A stretch of 64,000 nucleotides of DNA, taken from assembly GCF_003590835.1 (NCBI RefSeq), contig NZ_QYUQ01000002.1:558001-622000 (forward strand), given 5' to 3'. Of the stretch, positions 15,283 through 24,480 are shown one piece after another; the first letter of the stretch is position 1; each line of letters opens with the position of its first letter. The notes beneath the pieces are model-generated. The model was given only the letters and a program-made list of their open reading frames with translations, was not told the DNA's origin and made no database searches. A program made the position numbers and the translations under genes. This DNA comes from Noviherbaspirillum sedimenti. Its GTDB lineage: Bacteria > Pseudomonadota > Gammaproteobacteria > Burkholderiales > Burkholderiaceae_D.

Positions 15283-16794
15283 TTACGCAGCGCCGTGCGC
15301 CTCAAGCAGTCGAAGTGCCTCTGGACGACTGATCTTGTCGGACACCGTGCGCGGCAGTTTATCGACGAAGACAAAGCGCGCCGGCACCTCGTAAGGCACC
15401 AGGTGCTGGCGCGCAAAGATGCCAAGATCGACCGGCGCTACGGGGTCTGCTCCGGGGCGGCGCTCAATCAGCGCGACGGGAACCTGCCCAAGACGTTCAT
15501 CGGCAACGCCCAGCACGATGGCATCCATGACATACGGATGCAGCCTCAATGCATTGGCAACTTTTTCAGCCATGATTTTAAAACCGCCGCGAATGATGGC
15601 ATCGTCAGCGCGGCCGGCAATGTAGAGAAAGCCATCCTTGTCGATGCGCGCCAGATCCGAAGTGCGCACCCAGGACTTGCCGCCGTCCAGACGGGCAACT
15701 CTGGCCTCGAGGATGCCGACCTGGTCCTGTTCGAGGGGCGCAAACGTGGCTGGATCAACAATGCGCAGTTCCACGCCGGCATTGGCGCGTCCGACACTGC
15801 CGCGCTTGGTCTTGCCCCATTCCTTGTATTCGTTAAGTGACCAGCCGGCAACGGTTCCGAGAAATTCGGTGGCGCCGTAATTGGTCAAAACGGGAACACC
15901 GAATTTGTTTTCAAAGCGTTCCTGGGTTTCAATTGGCAGAGGCGCAGTGCCGCTGCGTACGGCACTCAAGCTGGCGAGATCGGCGGGCGTGGCATCGCTA
16001 TCGAGCAGCATGCGCAACGCAGTCGGCGGCAATGCCGCAAATTTGGCGCGATGCGCAGAAAGTTTGCGGGCAAATTCCATGGCATCGAATTTTTCGAACA
16101 GCACGGTCGGACGTGCTTCAAACACTGACATCAGTAGCCCGAATGTGCCGCTGGTATGCACCAGCGGGCCAAACATCAGTGTAGGGGAGCGTTTGACGGT
16201 CAATTCGGCAGCGTCGGCCTCGCCATTGGCATTGCGCACGCCGCTTTGCAGCGAGCCTTCAAGGGTGCGACGCGAGATGGCAATCCGCTTGGGTGCGCCA
16301 GTGGTGCCGCTGGTCTGGATTTCGATGATGGTATTCTTGTCGCAGCGGCGAAACTCGATACCGGTGCGTCCCGCCAAAACCAACTTGGTCTGCAGAGCGG
16401 TGCCGCTGTCGCCGAGGGCGATCAGGGCTGTGCCTGCCGCTTGCGCCGCTGCGCTGATCTGGTCGCTAAAATCTTCCTCCAGGCCAATCAGGCATGCGAG
16501 TCGCAGATCGGCGACTTCCTGGGCAATCTGGTGCGCCGGGCGCATTGGATTCAGCAGCGTCACGCCACGCTCGAGACCAAGTAGCGCGACGTAAGCGGCC
16601 GCCAAGCATGAATGGTTCCGGGCCAGCAGGCCAACACTGAAAGCGGGATCGATCTTGTGATCGTCCAGCAGACGCCCCAGTTCGTTTTTTACGCCACGAA
16701 TATCGCGCCAAAGCAGGCGGCGGTCGCGATACTCGATTGCCCACGTGTCAGGGGATAGGCTCAGTACCTTGTCAATGCGCTGTGCAATGTTCAT
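15283..16794 (-). CDS. AMP-forming acyl-CoA synthetase
   Basis: A 503-aa member of the ANL superfamily that would activate a carboxylic acid as acyl-AMP and then acyl-CoA. The P-loop is QTSGTTGAPK (160-169), the A5 region NYGATE, and the A7/A8 hinge RTSDLARIDKDGFLYIAGR. The C-terminal catalytic lysine is K487 in RTVSDKISRP. It sits between a crotonase and the E2 core in one minus-strand operon. The acid specificity cannot be read from the sequence; the first half is divergent from medium- and long-chain ligases. Confidence 0.88.
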   Translation of the reverse strand: MNIAQRIDKVLSLSPDTWAIEYRDRRLLWRDIRGVKNELGRLLDDHKIDPAFSVGLLARNHSCLAAAYVALLGLERGVTLLNPMRPAHQIAQEVADLRLACLIGLEEDFSDQISAAAQAAGTALIALGDSGTALQTKLVLAGRTGIEFRRCDKNTIIEIQTSGTTGAPKRIAISRRTLEGSLQSGVRNANGEADAAELTVKRSPTLMFGPLVHTSGTFGLLMSVFEARPTVLFEKFDAMEFARKLSAHRAKFAALPPTALRMLLDSDATPADLASLSAVRSGTAPLPIETQERFENKFGVPVLTNYGATEFLGTVAGWSLNEYKEWGKTKRGSVGRANAGVELRIVDPATFAPLEQDQVGILEARVARLDGGKSWVRTSDLARIDKDGFLYIAGRADDAIIRGGFKIMAEKVANALRLHPYVMDAIVLGVADERLGQVPVALIERRPGADPVAPVDLGIFARQHLVPYEVPARFVFVDKLPRTVSDKISRPEALRLLEAHGAA

Positions 16795-16850
16795 ATTAGT
16801 CTGTAGTCAAGCAGGACGGCGTATAAAGGCCACGCCTGGGAATAATGAGA

Positions 16851-17645
16851 TCAGCGAACTTCAAAGGGCAGTCGCTTGCCTGTTTTCATCAGGTTTTCGG
16901 CGATTGCCAGACCGATCGGATTGCCGATCTGCGTATAGCTCAGCCCGCGTTCAAGCGCCTGGGTACGGCCCGCATCGAGCGCCTCCCAGATTGCCCTTAC
17001 TGTGCCTTGGGTCGACACGCTCGGCTTGCCGGCAATCCGGCGTGCCAGTTCGTGCGCGCGCTCGTGCAATTTTTCCGGGTCCACGACCTCTGATACCAAG
17101 CCAATCTGGCGTGCACGTTCGGCACTCATGCGTTCTTCCAGGCCGAGCAACGAAATGCGCAGCACTTCACCGAGCGGCATGCGCTGCATCATGCTGATTG
17201 GTTCGAGTGCAGCAACCAGGCCATAGTCGACATGGGGATCGAAGAAAGTGGCATCAGTTGACGCGATCACGATGTCGGAGCCCCCGACAAGATAGAAAGC
17301 GCCGCCGGCGCAGGTGCCATTGACTGCGCAAACCACTGGTTTCCAAACCTTGTGGTGCTTGGGATCCAGACTGGTACCCGGATCCGGCTTGTTCCATACA
17401 TTGTCTGGATATTTAAAGCCTTGCACCCGGTCCAGGCCGGTGCTGAATGCCTTTTCTCCGGAAGCACGCAAAACCACTGCATGAACCTTGTCGTCGTCAC
17501 GCACGACTTGCCAGAGCCGCTTAATCTCGGCAAGCATTTCGGCGTTCAATGCATTCATTTTTTCCGGGCGATTGATGGTAATTGTCGCAACGTGGTCTTC
17601 GCCTGCGTGGTAGCTCACCAAATCTGTACTGCTTGTCATTTGCAT
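16851..17645 (-). CDS. Enoyl-CoA hydratase/isomerase-family protein lacking both catalytic glutamates
   Basis: A 264-aa crotonase. The oxyanion-hole segments are AFSTGLDRVQG and GTCAGGAF. The usual hydratase Glu pair is absent (Phe in CAGGAF, His in DPHVDYG), and a Glu appears later in LVAALEP, a pattern of a separate crotonase subgroup of unassigned chemistry. It is the first gene of the operon with the CoA ligase and the E2 core, and diverges from another crotonase at 17773. Hydrolysis, isomerisation or C-C bond cleavage of a CoA ester are all possible. Confidence 0.82.
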   Translation of the reverse strand: MQMTSSTDLVSYHAGEDHVATITINRPEKMNALNAEMLAEIKRLWQVVRDDDKVHAVVLRASGEKAFSTGLDRVQGFKYPDNVWNKPDPGTSLDPKHHKVWKPVVCAVNGTCAGGAFYLVGGSDIVIASTDATFFDPHVDYGLVAALEPISMMQRMPLGEVLRISLLGLEERMSAERARQIGLVSEVVDPEKLHERAHELARRIAGKPSVSTQGTVRAIWEALDAGRTQALERGLSYTQIGNPIGLAIAENLMKTGKRLPFEVR

Positions 17646-17691
17646 GCCTCCATAGTCTGGTTATGAAAAGGTCGTATCAGTAATTTCTTGA

Positions 17692-17713
17692 TTAACCTAC
17701 ATACCGCGGTTAA
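17692..17713. promoter_or_regulatory. Inverted repeat TTAACC-N10-GGTTAA between divergent crotonase genes
   Basis: TTAACC (17692-17697) and GGTTAA (17708-17713) lie 10 bases apart in the 127-base gap between the divergent genes at 17645 and 17773. The half-site resembles the ATAAC half of the cluster's palindrome. It could serve both promoters; no -35/-10 pair is convincing. Confidence 0.45.
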
Positions 17714-17772
17714 CATGGTAAGCTAAGTTGTTATGGATGTCATCCTGTTTGAAATAAAATTTGGAGAAATAT

Positions 17773-18549
17773 ATGAATGGAGAACGCCAGAGAATTGCAA
17801 TCCGGCGCGAATCAGATGTGCTTGTGCTTATGCTGGATCGGCCTGATGCACGCAATGCCTTGGATCCGGATACGGTCCAGGAGCTTGGTCGCTGGATCCG
17901 CGAACCTGGAGAAGGGGTGCATGCGATTGTCATTACCGGGTCGCCGCCGGTATTTTGTGCAGGAGGCGATCTCGCCTATCTGCGCGACGTCATGACGCAG
18001 GACGCGATTCAGGCTGCCGATTCAATTTACAAAAATTTTCATGCGCTGGTGCGCACCATGCTGTCTTCAAAGATTCCGCTCATTGCCGCCGTCAATGGGC
18101 CAGCCTTGGGAGCCGGTCTGGATCTGGCGCTGGCATGCGACTTGCGCATCGCTGCCGCGAATGCTACGTTCGCCAGCACGTGGATACGGCTCGGTCTTGC
18201 AACTGGCATGGGTGGTTCATGGCTACTGGCGCGTGCCATTGGCGGGGGCCGCGCAGCGGAGATGCTGCTTCTTGGTGAGCCCATCACCGCAGAGCGCGCA
18301 GAGCAGATCGGTCTTGTCAATCGGGTGGTGCCTTACGAGCATGGCTTGCTGGAAGAAGCAATTGCCATGGCCAAAAAATTGGCCGCCTTGCCCCCGCGAG
18401 CGGTATCAGCAACTCGCGCGTCGTTGCGTCGTGCAGTTGATATGGGATTTGATATGGAGCTGCAGATGCTGGGTGTCGTTCAAGGCACGCTGTTCGCGAG
18501 CGAGGATTTTGCCAAAGCGGCCGACAAGTTCCTCAAGCCGCGCACATAG
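17773..18549 (+). CDS. Enoyl-CoA hydratase/isomerase-family protein with altered catalytic residues
   Basis: A 258-aa crotonase; GGAG (17763-17766) places the start at 17773. The fold signature is clear (VFCAGGDLAYLR and NGPALGAGLDLALACD). At the first catalytic Glu position there is Asp (GAGLD), and at the second Trp (FASTWIRLG), so ordinary water addition is doubtful. It is a single-gene unit, convergent with the acyl-CoA dehydrogenase operon and sharing a bidirectional hairpin with it. Confidence 0.85.
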   Translation: MNGERQRIAIRRESDVLVLMLDRPDARNALDPDTVQELGRWIREPGEGVHAIVITGSPPVFCAGGDLAYLRDVMTQDAIQAADSIYKNFHALVRTMLSSKIPLIAAVNGPALGAGLDLALACDLRIAAANATFASTWIRLGLATGMGGSWLLARAIGGGRAAEMLLLGEPITAERAEQIGLVNRVVPYEHGLLEEAIAMAKKLAALPPRAVSATRASLRRAVDMGFDMELQMLGVVQGTLFASEDFAKAADKFLKPRT

Positions 18550-18562
18550 TAATACGCCATGT

Positions 18563-18594
18563 TGCGCTTGCCCGATTTTGTCGATGCAAGCGCA
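18563..18594. terminator. Bidirectional hairpin between convergent genes
   Basis: TGCGCTTGC (18563-18571) pairs perfectly with GCAAGCGCA (18586-18594) over a 14-base loop, in the gap between stop codons of convergent genes. There is no clean U-tract on either side. Confidence 0.6.
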
Positions 18595-18607
18595 GTCATG
18601 TGCTTTA

Positions 18608-19687
18608 CTACCATCCTGCCATGCTTGCATAGCGTGCGCGATGCAATGACGGCCGTCCGAGATAGTTATGGTCAAAAACGGCGCGCTTGAGCCAGAGATG
18701 TGCGCCAAGCTCCCACGTATAGCCGATACCGCCGTGGAGTTCGATCATGCGGCGGCTCGCGGCAGTGTAGACGTCGGTGAGGTGAGCCTTGGCAAGTGCG
18801 GCAGCCTTGGACGCCTTATCAGGCCGCTCATGGTCGAAAGCATGAGCAGCGTACCAGTATAGGCCGGCGGCTGGTTCAACTTCGACCGCGAGGTCGGCAA
18901 GTTGATGCTTGACCGCCTGGAATTTGCCGATCTGTTGGCCGAACTGGACGCGCTGCCTGGCGTATTCCACGCTCATCTCGATGCAGCGTTTTGCACCACC
19001 GTAAGCGTCAGCTGCCAGCAGTACGAGACCAACATCACAAATGCGCTGAGCGCATTCCTGCGCTGCAGGCAGTAATTCTGCAGGCGTCGCATTGAAAGTG
19101 ACTTGGTAGAGGCGCCGGGAACCATCGAGGGAGGGCAGGGCGGTCAGTTCAAGACCGTTTGCGCCGCGTTCGACCACGGCCATCCGTCCTCCTGAGAGGC
19201 CAACGACGATCAAATCCGCATCGAGGGCGTCAGGTACATAGTGCTTGGCGCCATTGAGCGTATCGTCACAAGGCATATGCCAGTCTCCTGGCATCCAGCC
19301 TTCCTGGCCTTCAGTCAGTGCCACCGTGGCGCGCAATCTGCCGCTGGCCAGATCCGGCAGCCAGCGTGCTTGCTGTGCTTCGGTGCCGCCCAGACTGATT
19401 GCGTAGGCTGCCATGGCATGTTCAATCAAAGGGCCTGGCATGACGAAACGTCCGGCAGTTTCAACCACGGCTGCAAGATCCAAAAGTTCCAGGCCAAAGC
19501 CGCCGAATTGTTCCGGTATGGTCAATCCGCCAACCCCCAGCTCCATCAGTCCGGACCAGTATTGGAGTGCAGGCGGGGATTGGGCCTCGAATGTCGCCAG
19601 CACTGCGGGTATTGTGCACGCATCGTTCAAGTAGTTGGCAATCGAGTCTTGAAATGCGCGTTGTTCATCGGTAAGGTCGAAGTTCAA
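18608..19687 (-). CDS. Acyl-CoA dehydrogenase, beta-type subunit
   Basis: A 359-aa acyl-CoA dehydrogenase homologue. The C-terminal helical domain carries RVQFGQQIGKFQAVKHQLAD and HGGIGYTWE. The CxxxSEPxxGSD stretch is reduced to VALTEGQEGW, and the region of the alpha-subunit catalytic Glu is replaced. Its ATG overlaps the stop of the full-length partner gene at 19684-20877 by 4 bases, indicating coupled translation and a 1:1 heteromer, as in the 3356/4521 pair. Confidence 0.85.
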   Translation of the reverse strand: MNFDLTDEQRAFQDSIANYLNDACTIPAVLATFEAQSPPALQYWSGLMELGVGGLTIPEQFGGFGLELLDLAAVVETAGRFVMPGPLIEHAMAAYAISLGGTEAQQARWLPDLASGRLRATVALTEGQEGWMPGDWHMPCDDTLNGAKHYVPDALDADLIVVGLSGGRMAVVERGANGLELTALPSLDGSRRLYQVTFNATPAELLPAAQECAQRICDVGLVLLAADAYGGAKRCIEMSVEYARQRVQFGQQIGKFQAVKHQLADLAVEVEPAAGLYWYAAHAFDHERPDKASKAAALAKAHLTDVYTAASRRMIELHGGIGYTWELGAHLWLKRAVFDHNYLGRPSLHRARYASMAGW

Positions 19688-20877
19688 GATGCCTCTCCGG
19701 TTGGGTTTGCTGCGTCGCGGGGTAAGCCAAGGCCGCGCTCGGCAATGATGTTGCGTTGAATATTAGACGTGCCGCCGGCAATCGAGGATGCCAGCGAACC
19801 CATATACTGATTCATCCAGCGCTCGTTGCCGAGCTTGCGGCCTGGCGCGCCGGTAAGCAAGGCATCGTTTTGCACCAGATCGAGGCTGGTTTGTGCAACG
19901 AGATGACCAAAATTACTTTGGGAAAGCTTGTTTAGCATTTGTAACAGGCCGGCGCTTTGGCCACGCGATTCGCGGGTGAGCTGGATATAGTTCGAGTAAC
20001 GTTGCACTTCCAGGTGGCCGGCCAGCATGGCAAGACGGTCGCGTACCGCGCTGTCTTGCAGCGCCGGCGCGCCATCGCGCTGGACCCGGCGTGCCAGTCC
20101 CAACAGGCTGGCAAACAAGGCATCCGAGCGGTCCAGGCTGCCAATCATGTTGCGTTCATGCTTGAGCAGGGAACGTGAAACCTTCCAGCCACCGCCGCGC
20201 GGGCCGACTATCCAGGAGGCTGGCGTGCGGACGTTTTCAAGAAACACTTCGTTGAATTCGGTGCCGCCATTGATTTGCTTGAGCGGGCGGATGTCAATGC
20301 CAGGCTGGTTGAGGTCGATTAGCAGGTAAGACAGGCCAGCATGCTTGGGCGCCTCGGGTTCGGTACGCACCAGTGCAAACATGTAATTGGCGTCCCGGGC
20401 ATAGGAAGTCCAGACTTTTTGGCCGTTGATGACCCACTCGTCGCCCACCAGTTCGCCCCGGGTGCGCAGCGAGGCCAGGTCGCTGCCAGAGTTTGGTTCG
20501 CTATAGCCCTGGCACCAGCGATACTCGCCCTCGATGGTCTTGCGCACAAAGCGTTCTCGCTGCCATTCTTCTCCGCATTCAAGCAAGGTTGGCACGAGCA
20601 TCTGCGTGCCCACGCCAAGTACTTCGGTGGGGGCGCCTGCGCGGCGGAATTCCTGGGCGATGATCTGGGCCTTGAGCACATCGGCGGGCTGTTCGCCGCC
20701 GCCGTAGTTCTTTGGGACGCCACGGTAGAGATAGCCCTGTTCCGTAGCCAGTTGGCGGAATGCCTTGATGGCTTCCGGAGCGGGCTTTGCGTCTTTTTCA
20801 AATTGCCAGTTAGTGCTCAGGAATGCCTGAATTTCCTGGCGGAAGGTTTCATGCTCGGGGCTGAAATGCAAATCCAT
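19684..20877 (-). CDS. Acyl-CoA dehydrogenase, alpha-type subunit
   Basis: 397 aa with the complete family pattern: RWCQGYSEPNSGSDLASL (120-137), WVINGQKVWTSYA (148-160), and the C-terminal IAGGTSNIQRNIIAERGLG. As in the 3356 gene, the Glu before GT is Gly and the likely catalytic base is E241 in LLKHERNMIG. It lies between a crotonase and its beta partner in a three-gene minus-strand operon. Homologues of this form dehydrogenate bulky (steroid-side-chain-like) CoA esters; bulky substrate specificity is inferred from family resemblance only. Confidence 0.88.
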   Translation of the reverse strand: MDLHFSPEHETFRQEIQAFLSTNWQFEKDAKPAPEAIKAFRQLATEQGYLYRGVPKNYGGGEQPADVLKAQIIAQEFRRAGAPTEVLGVGTQMLVPTLLECGEEWQRERFVRKTIEGEYRWCQGYSEPNSGSDLASLRTRGELVGDEWVINGQKVWTSYARDANYMFALVRTEPEAPKHAGLSYLLIDLNQPGIDIRPLKQINGGTEFNEVFLENVRTPASWIVGPRGGGWKVSRSLLKHERNMIGSLDRSDALFASLLGLARRVQRDGAPALQDSAVRDRLAMLAGHLEVQRYSNYIQLTRESRGQSAGLLQMLNKLSQSNFGHLVAQTSLDLVQNDALLTGAPGRKLGNERWMNQYMGSLASSIAGGTSNIQRNIIAERGLGLPRDAANPTGEAS

Positions 20878-20930
20878 GTCAAGGGCTCTCGATGTTTTGG
20901 TTAGAATAAGGTGCCGCGTCGCGCCGGCGC

Positions 20931-21851
20931 TTACTCAAAACCCAGGTCTTCCCAGACCTTGTTCAGGTTTTTCATTGCGTCTTTGCCGCCCACGCGGTCG
21001 CGCTCGCGCAGGAAATTCTTTTCATCCTCACGCCAGACCACGTTGGTAAACAGCGGGTGGGCAACGGTGGCGAAGTTCTGGAATGCGGCAAAGCCAAGGC
21101 CATGCAGATATTGCTGATATGCGCGCTTTCCCAGCATCAGGTTATCTGTCGAATGTGCCGCCACTGCGCGTGCGTAACGCATCGCTTCATCCATCAGGTT
21201 TTCTGCCTTGACCACCGAGTTGGCAACGCCCCAATCAAGCAATTCCTTCGCCGTGATGGTGCGTCCGGTCAGCAATGCTTCCATTCCGCGATTCAAACCA
21301 AGTCGCAACAAGGTCATCGGCAATTGTGTGTCGAATGCGGCAAAGCCAATCCGGCTCTGCCGACGCGCCAGCTTGGCATCGTCGGCCAGCACAAGAAGAT
21401 CGGCCATCATGGCGAATGAAAATCCCTGGCCATAGGTGCAGCCCTGGCAAGCAGCAATAACAACCTTGTCGCCCCAGGTCATGCTTTCCTGGGTGCTGTT
21501 GAGCGTTTTTCTAAATCCGCGCATGCGCAATGACTGCGGTAAACGCTGGCCCTTTTTCAAGCCATAGGACTCAACAGGCGTCTTGGAAGTGTCTTCGCCA
21601 GAACAAAAGTCTGTGCCACTCCCCGCGAGGATGATGACCTTGACCGCATCGTCGTCTTGCGCCCGTAGGAACGTTTCCTGGAGCACGATATTCATTTCTG
21701 GTGTCAGGATGGCATTGCGGCGGTGCGGGCGGTTCAGTGTGATGATCGCAATGTGCTTTTCGACAATCTCATAGAGCACCATATCCTGCTCGCCGGAGAC
21801 GGCGGCCTTCTCGGCAGCAGGTGTAGCTGATAAAGCTTCAGATTTGTTCAT
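20931..21851 (-). CDS. Enoyl-CoA hydratase/isomerase-family protein with altered catalytic residues
   Basis: A 306-aa crotonase. The start at 21851 is preferred because AGGA lies upstream; the frame extends 11 codons further. The oxyanion-hole motif is FCSGEDTSK. The glutamates of hydratases are replaced (Ser in YGQGFSFA, Gln in ARRQSRIG). A 30-residue N-terminal extension and a longer C-terminus make it larger than standard 260-aa members. It is first in the operon with the acyl-CoA dehydrogenase pair and divergent from the Rieske gene at 22038. Confidence 0.82.
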   Translation of the reverse strand: MNKSEALSATPAAEKAAVSGEQDMVLYEIVEKHIAIITLNRPHRRNAILTPEMNIVLQETFLRAQDDDAVKVIILAGSGTDFCSGEDTSKTPVESYGLKKGQRLPQSLRMRGFRKTLNSTQESMTWGDKVVIAACQGCTYGQGFSFAMMADLLVLADDAKLARRQSRIGFAAFDTQLPMTLLRLGLNRGMEALLTGRTITAKELLDWGVANSVVKAENLMDEAMRYARAVAAHSTDNLMLGKRAYQQYLHGLGFAAFQNFATVAHPLFTNVVWREDEKNFLRERDRVGGKDAMKNLNKVWEDLGFE

Positions 21852-21946
21852 CCTGGGTTCCTGTATCGGTGTCGGTTGAAACATGGTGGACGTTAAGCAT
21901 CATTTCGCGATGAAACGCCTAACGATTGCTGTATTCTACAACATAG

Positions 21947-21971
21947 GTTACGATGTTATCTAGGTATACTA
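21947..21971. promoter_or_regulatory. Operator-like element between crotonase operon and Rieske gene
   Basis: GTTAC-GAT-GTTAT (21947-21959; on the other strand ATAAC-ATC-GTAAC) is a two-mismatch version of the ATAAC-N3-GTTAT palindrome. It is followed directly by CTAGGTATACTA (21960-21971), of which TAGGTATACTA recurs exactly at 57751-57761. The element sits in the 186-base gap between divergent genes, so it could control both. Confidence 0.5.
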
Positions 21972-22037
21972 TTACCTCATGCTTTGACCGAAACGTCAAG
22001 AAGTTCGCTGATCAATTACATCGAAGGAGGAGTACAC

Positions 22038-23411
22038 ATGCAAAACGCAGCTGCCGCAAAGGGTTCCGTAGAAATCGCGAAGAAAGAACCTACCCCAGTG
22101 AGTTGGATGGCAACAGATCCTCGGCAACCTCCGCAGGCTTATCAGGAAAAATCGTTTGTGGACCTTGGTACGAGCGGCCTTGCGATTTCCCGTTACATTG
22201 ACCGTTCATTCCATGAGCGTGAGATGAAGCAGATGTGGAGCAAGGTTTGGCAGATGGCTTGTCACGAGCATGAGATTCCCAACATTGGGGATAGTATCGT
22301 CTACGAAATCGGTGAACTGTCGTTTGTCGTGGTACGGTCAAGCGAAACGACCATCAAGGCATACCGCAATGCCTGTCTTCACCGTGCCATGCAGTTGCGC
22401 AGCTGTGATGGACACGTTACCAATCTGAGATGTCCATTCCACGGCTGGACTTGGGATCTTGAGGGTGCGCCGGTTCGTGTCGCGGAACAGTGGGATTTTC
22501 CTCAGGTCGACAAGGAAAATTTGCGTTTGCCCGAAGCTCAAGTTGCAACCTGGGGCGGTTTTGTCTTCATTAACATGGATCCGGATGCGCCGCCCCTGCA
22601 TGAATACATCGGCAATTTGTCGGAACACTTTAAAAGCGCGCCGCTGGAGCATCGCTATGTCGCTGCACATGTTGCCCGTATCGTGCCAAGCAACTGGAAG
22701 GTTGCAATGGAGGCATTCCTGGAGTCGTACCATGTGTCGCCGACGCATCCGCAATCCGTGACAGTGGCTGAGTATGCGGAAACCCAGTATGACACCTACG
22801 AGCACAGTCCCAACATCAGCCGGCTCTTGACAATTTCCGTGGCCGCTTCGGCGCCGACTACGAAAGCAATGTCCGAGCAAGAGCTTGCTGACTATGTGGC
22901 GAAAATGACCGAGCGTGAACCTGTCAAAGTGCCGGCAGGCTCAACTTTCAGGGCGACGCTTGCTGAGCAGCGACGTGCCGACGTTGGGCAGGCGCTGGGG
23001 ATCGATGTTTCGCATCTCAGTGATGTGGAAATGCTGGATGCAGTCGAGTATTTTGTTTTTCCGAATTTTTTGCCCTGGCATGGTTACGGCTTGCCGATTG
23101 TCTATCGTTTCCGTCCTTATCAGGACCATCATGACCAGTGTATTTTGGAAGTGTATCTGCTGGCGCCGCGCAAGCTGAGTGAACCAGCACCCAAGGCGGC
23201 GCCTTGTGTGTGGGTCCAGGAAGGGCAGCTATTTTCCGATATTCCGCAGTTGGGACGACTTGGGGTCATTTTCGATCAGGACTATGTGAATATTGTCGGC
23301 ATGCAGAAAGGAATGAAGGCGACAGAAAAATCCGAGATTATCCTTGGCCATTATCAGGAAAGCCGGATCCGCCATTATCACAAGCGCATCGACGATTTTT
23401 TAGCTAAATAA
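22038..23411 (+). CDS. Rieske [2Fe-2S] oxygenase, large subunit
   Basis: A 457-aa ring-hydroxylating oxygenase. AGGAGG (22025-22030) fixes the start at 22038. The Rieske site is CLHRAMQLRSCDG with CPFHGW further on (C-x-H and C-x2-H); the mononuclear iron site is in MEAFLESYHVSPTH. No beta subunit gene is adjacent, so it is probably a homo-oligomeric (alpha3-type) monooxygenase or dioxygenase needing external ferredoxin. The ferredoxin/reductase genes at 35957-37575 could supply electrons. It is followed after 94 bases by an alpha/beta hydrolase gene. Confidence 0.9.
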   Translation: MQNAAAAKGSVEIAKKEPTPVSWMATDPRQPPQAYQEKSFVDLGTSGLAISRYIDRSFHEREMKQMWSKVWQMACHEHEIPNIGDSIVYEIGELSFVVVRSSETTIKAYRNACLHRAMQLRSCDGHVTNLRCPFHGWTWDLEGAPVRVAEQWDFPQVDKENLRLPEAQVATWGGFVFINMDPDAPPLHEYIGNLSEHFKSAPLEHRYVAAHVARIVPSNWKVAMEAFLESYHVSPTHPQSVTVAEYAETQYDTYEHSPNISRLLTISVAASAPTTKAMSEQELADYVAKMTEREPVKVPAGSTFRATLAEQRRADVGQALGIDVSHLSDVEMLDAVEYFVFPNFLPWHGYGLPIVYRFRPYQDHHDQCILEVYLLAPRKLSEPAPKAAPCVWVQEGQLFSDIPQLGRLGVIFDQDYVNIVGMQKGMKATEKSEIILGHYQESRIRHYHKRIDDFLAK

Positions 23412-23437
23412 TTTGCGTGGGGCGGCCAGCGCCCGTG

Positions 23438-23470
23438 CGATCCTGCCACATGTGCAATGTGGCAGGATCG
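23438..23470 (+). terminator. 13-bp perfect hairpin between Rieske and hydrolase genes
   Basis: CGATCCTGCCACA (23438-23450) and TGTGGCAGGATCG (23458-23470) form a perfect stem with a 7-base loop. No U-tract follows, so it may be an attenuator or an mRNA-stabilising structure rather than a full terminator before the hydrolase gene at 23506. Confidence 0.6.
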
Positions 23471-23505
23471 AGTCAAGCTGCAAGAGGTAGGGGATACAGA
23501 AAAAT

Positions 23506-24390
23506 ATGGAAGTCATTGGAGAAGTTTTCGATGCGCCGGATTGGTTTCGACAGGCAATCTCAGTGCCGTCTTCGTCGCAGTCTATTCATGTTGACGGATG
23601 TAATGTGCATTACCGATGCTGGAACAGCATGGATCACGGAAAACCGCCACTACTGTTTGCCCATGGTTTTCTAGCGCACTCACACTGGTGGGATTTTATC
23701 GCGCCGTTTTTCATGGACCGTTATCGTGTCTTCGCGCTAGATTTTTCAGGTATGGGTGACAGCGAGCATCGCAGCGTGTATGACATTGCGATATGGCGCG
23801 ACGAGATTGCAGCCGTAGCAAGGCATCTGGATGATGGACCGGTTACCCTGGTTGCACACAGTTTCGGCGGCGCGCGCGCAGTCGAAGCCTGTGCCACTTA
23901 TCACGAATTGTTCAGGCAGCTGGTAGTGCTGGATAGTTATCTCCATTTTGAAGACAATACTAAACGCCAAAATAGATTCCAGTCGTCAGATTCTCCTCCT
24001 CGCCGGCATGTCGATCTCGCTTCTGCTATGAGGCGTTACCGTCTGATTCCAGATCAGGACGCGCCTGTATACATCAAGGAGCATCTGGCGCGACATTCTT
24101 TGCGCAGATATCAAGATGGATGGGGCTGGAAGTTCGATGAGCTAGCTTTGATTGCGCCTCGTAACGAGCCAGACAGTACAAAAATGCTTGCCAAGCTAGC
24201 ATTGCCAGTGTCGCTGGTATTCGCCCAACACAGTAGAATCGCGACAAGAGAACGTATGCAGCGAATTACCAAATTGTTGCCAAACTGCAATGCGGTTATT
24301 GAAATCCCCGCTGCCAATCATCATCTTTTTCTCGATCAGTCATTGGCTGTCGTCTCATGTCTGCGCACGCTCTTCGCTTTGCCGCGTTGA
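23506..24390 (+). CDS. Alpha/beta-hydrolase
   Basis: A 294-aa alpha/beta-hydrolase. The oxyanion motif is FAHGF, the nucleophile elbow VAHSFGG, the acid is probably in the LVFAQHSR region, and the histidine is in ANHHLFLDQ. No signal peptide is seen, so it is cytoplasmic. It is the second gene after the Rieske oxygenase, separated by a hairpin. Members hydrolyse esters, lactones, C-C bonds of ring-cleavage products or CoA thioesters; the sequence does not single one out. Confidence 0.85.
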   Translation: MEVIGEVFDAPDWFRQAISVPSSSQSIHVDGCNVHYRCWNSMDHGKPPLLFAHGFLAHSHWWDFIAPFFMDRYRVFALDFSGMGDSEHRSVYDIAIWRDEIAAVARHLDDGPVTLVAHSFGGARAVEACATYHELFRQLVVLDSYLHFEDNTKRQNRFQSSDSPPRRHVDLASAMRRYRLIPDQDAPVYIKEHLARHSLRRYQDGWGWKFDELALIAPRNEPDSTKMLAKLALPVSLVFAQHSRIATRERMQRITKLLPNCNAVIEIPAANHHLFLDQSLAVVSCLRTLFALPR

Positions 24391-24480
24391 GAACAGCGTA
24401 TCGCGGCGGTAGTGGCAGGCGCAGGCAACGCTATTGATAACGCTGACCCTGCAAACCGCGTTTACATGGGGGGTCGCATT

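Noticed and set aside
14833..15840. A 335-codon plus-strand frame across the E2 and CoA ligase genes
   Set aside because: It runs antisense over two recognisable genes and their junction.
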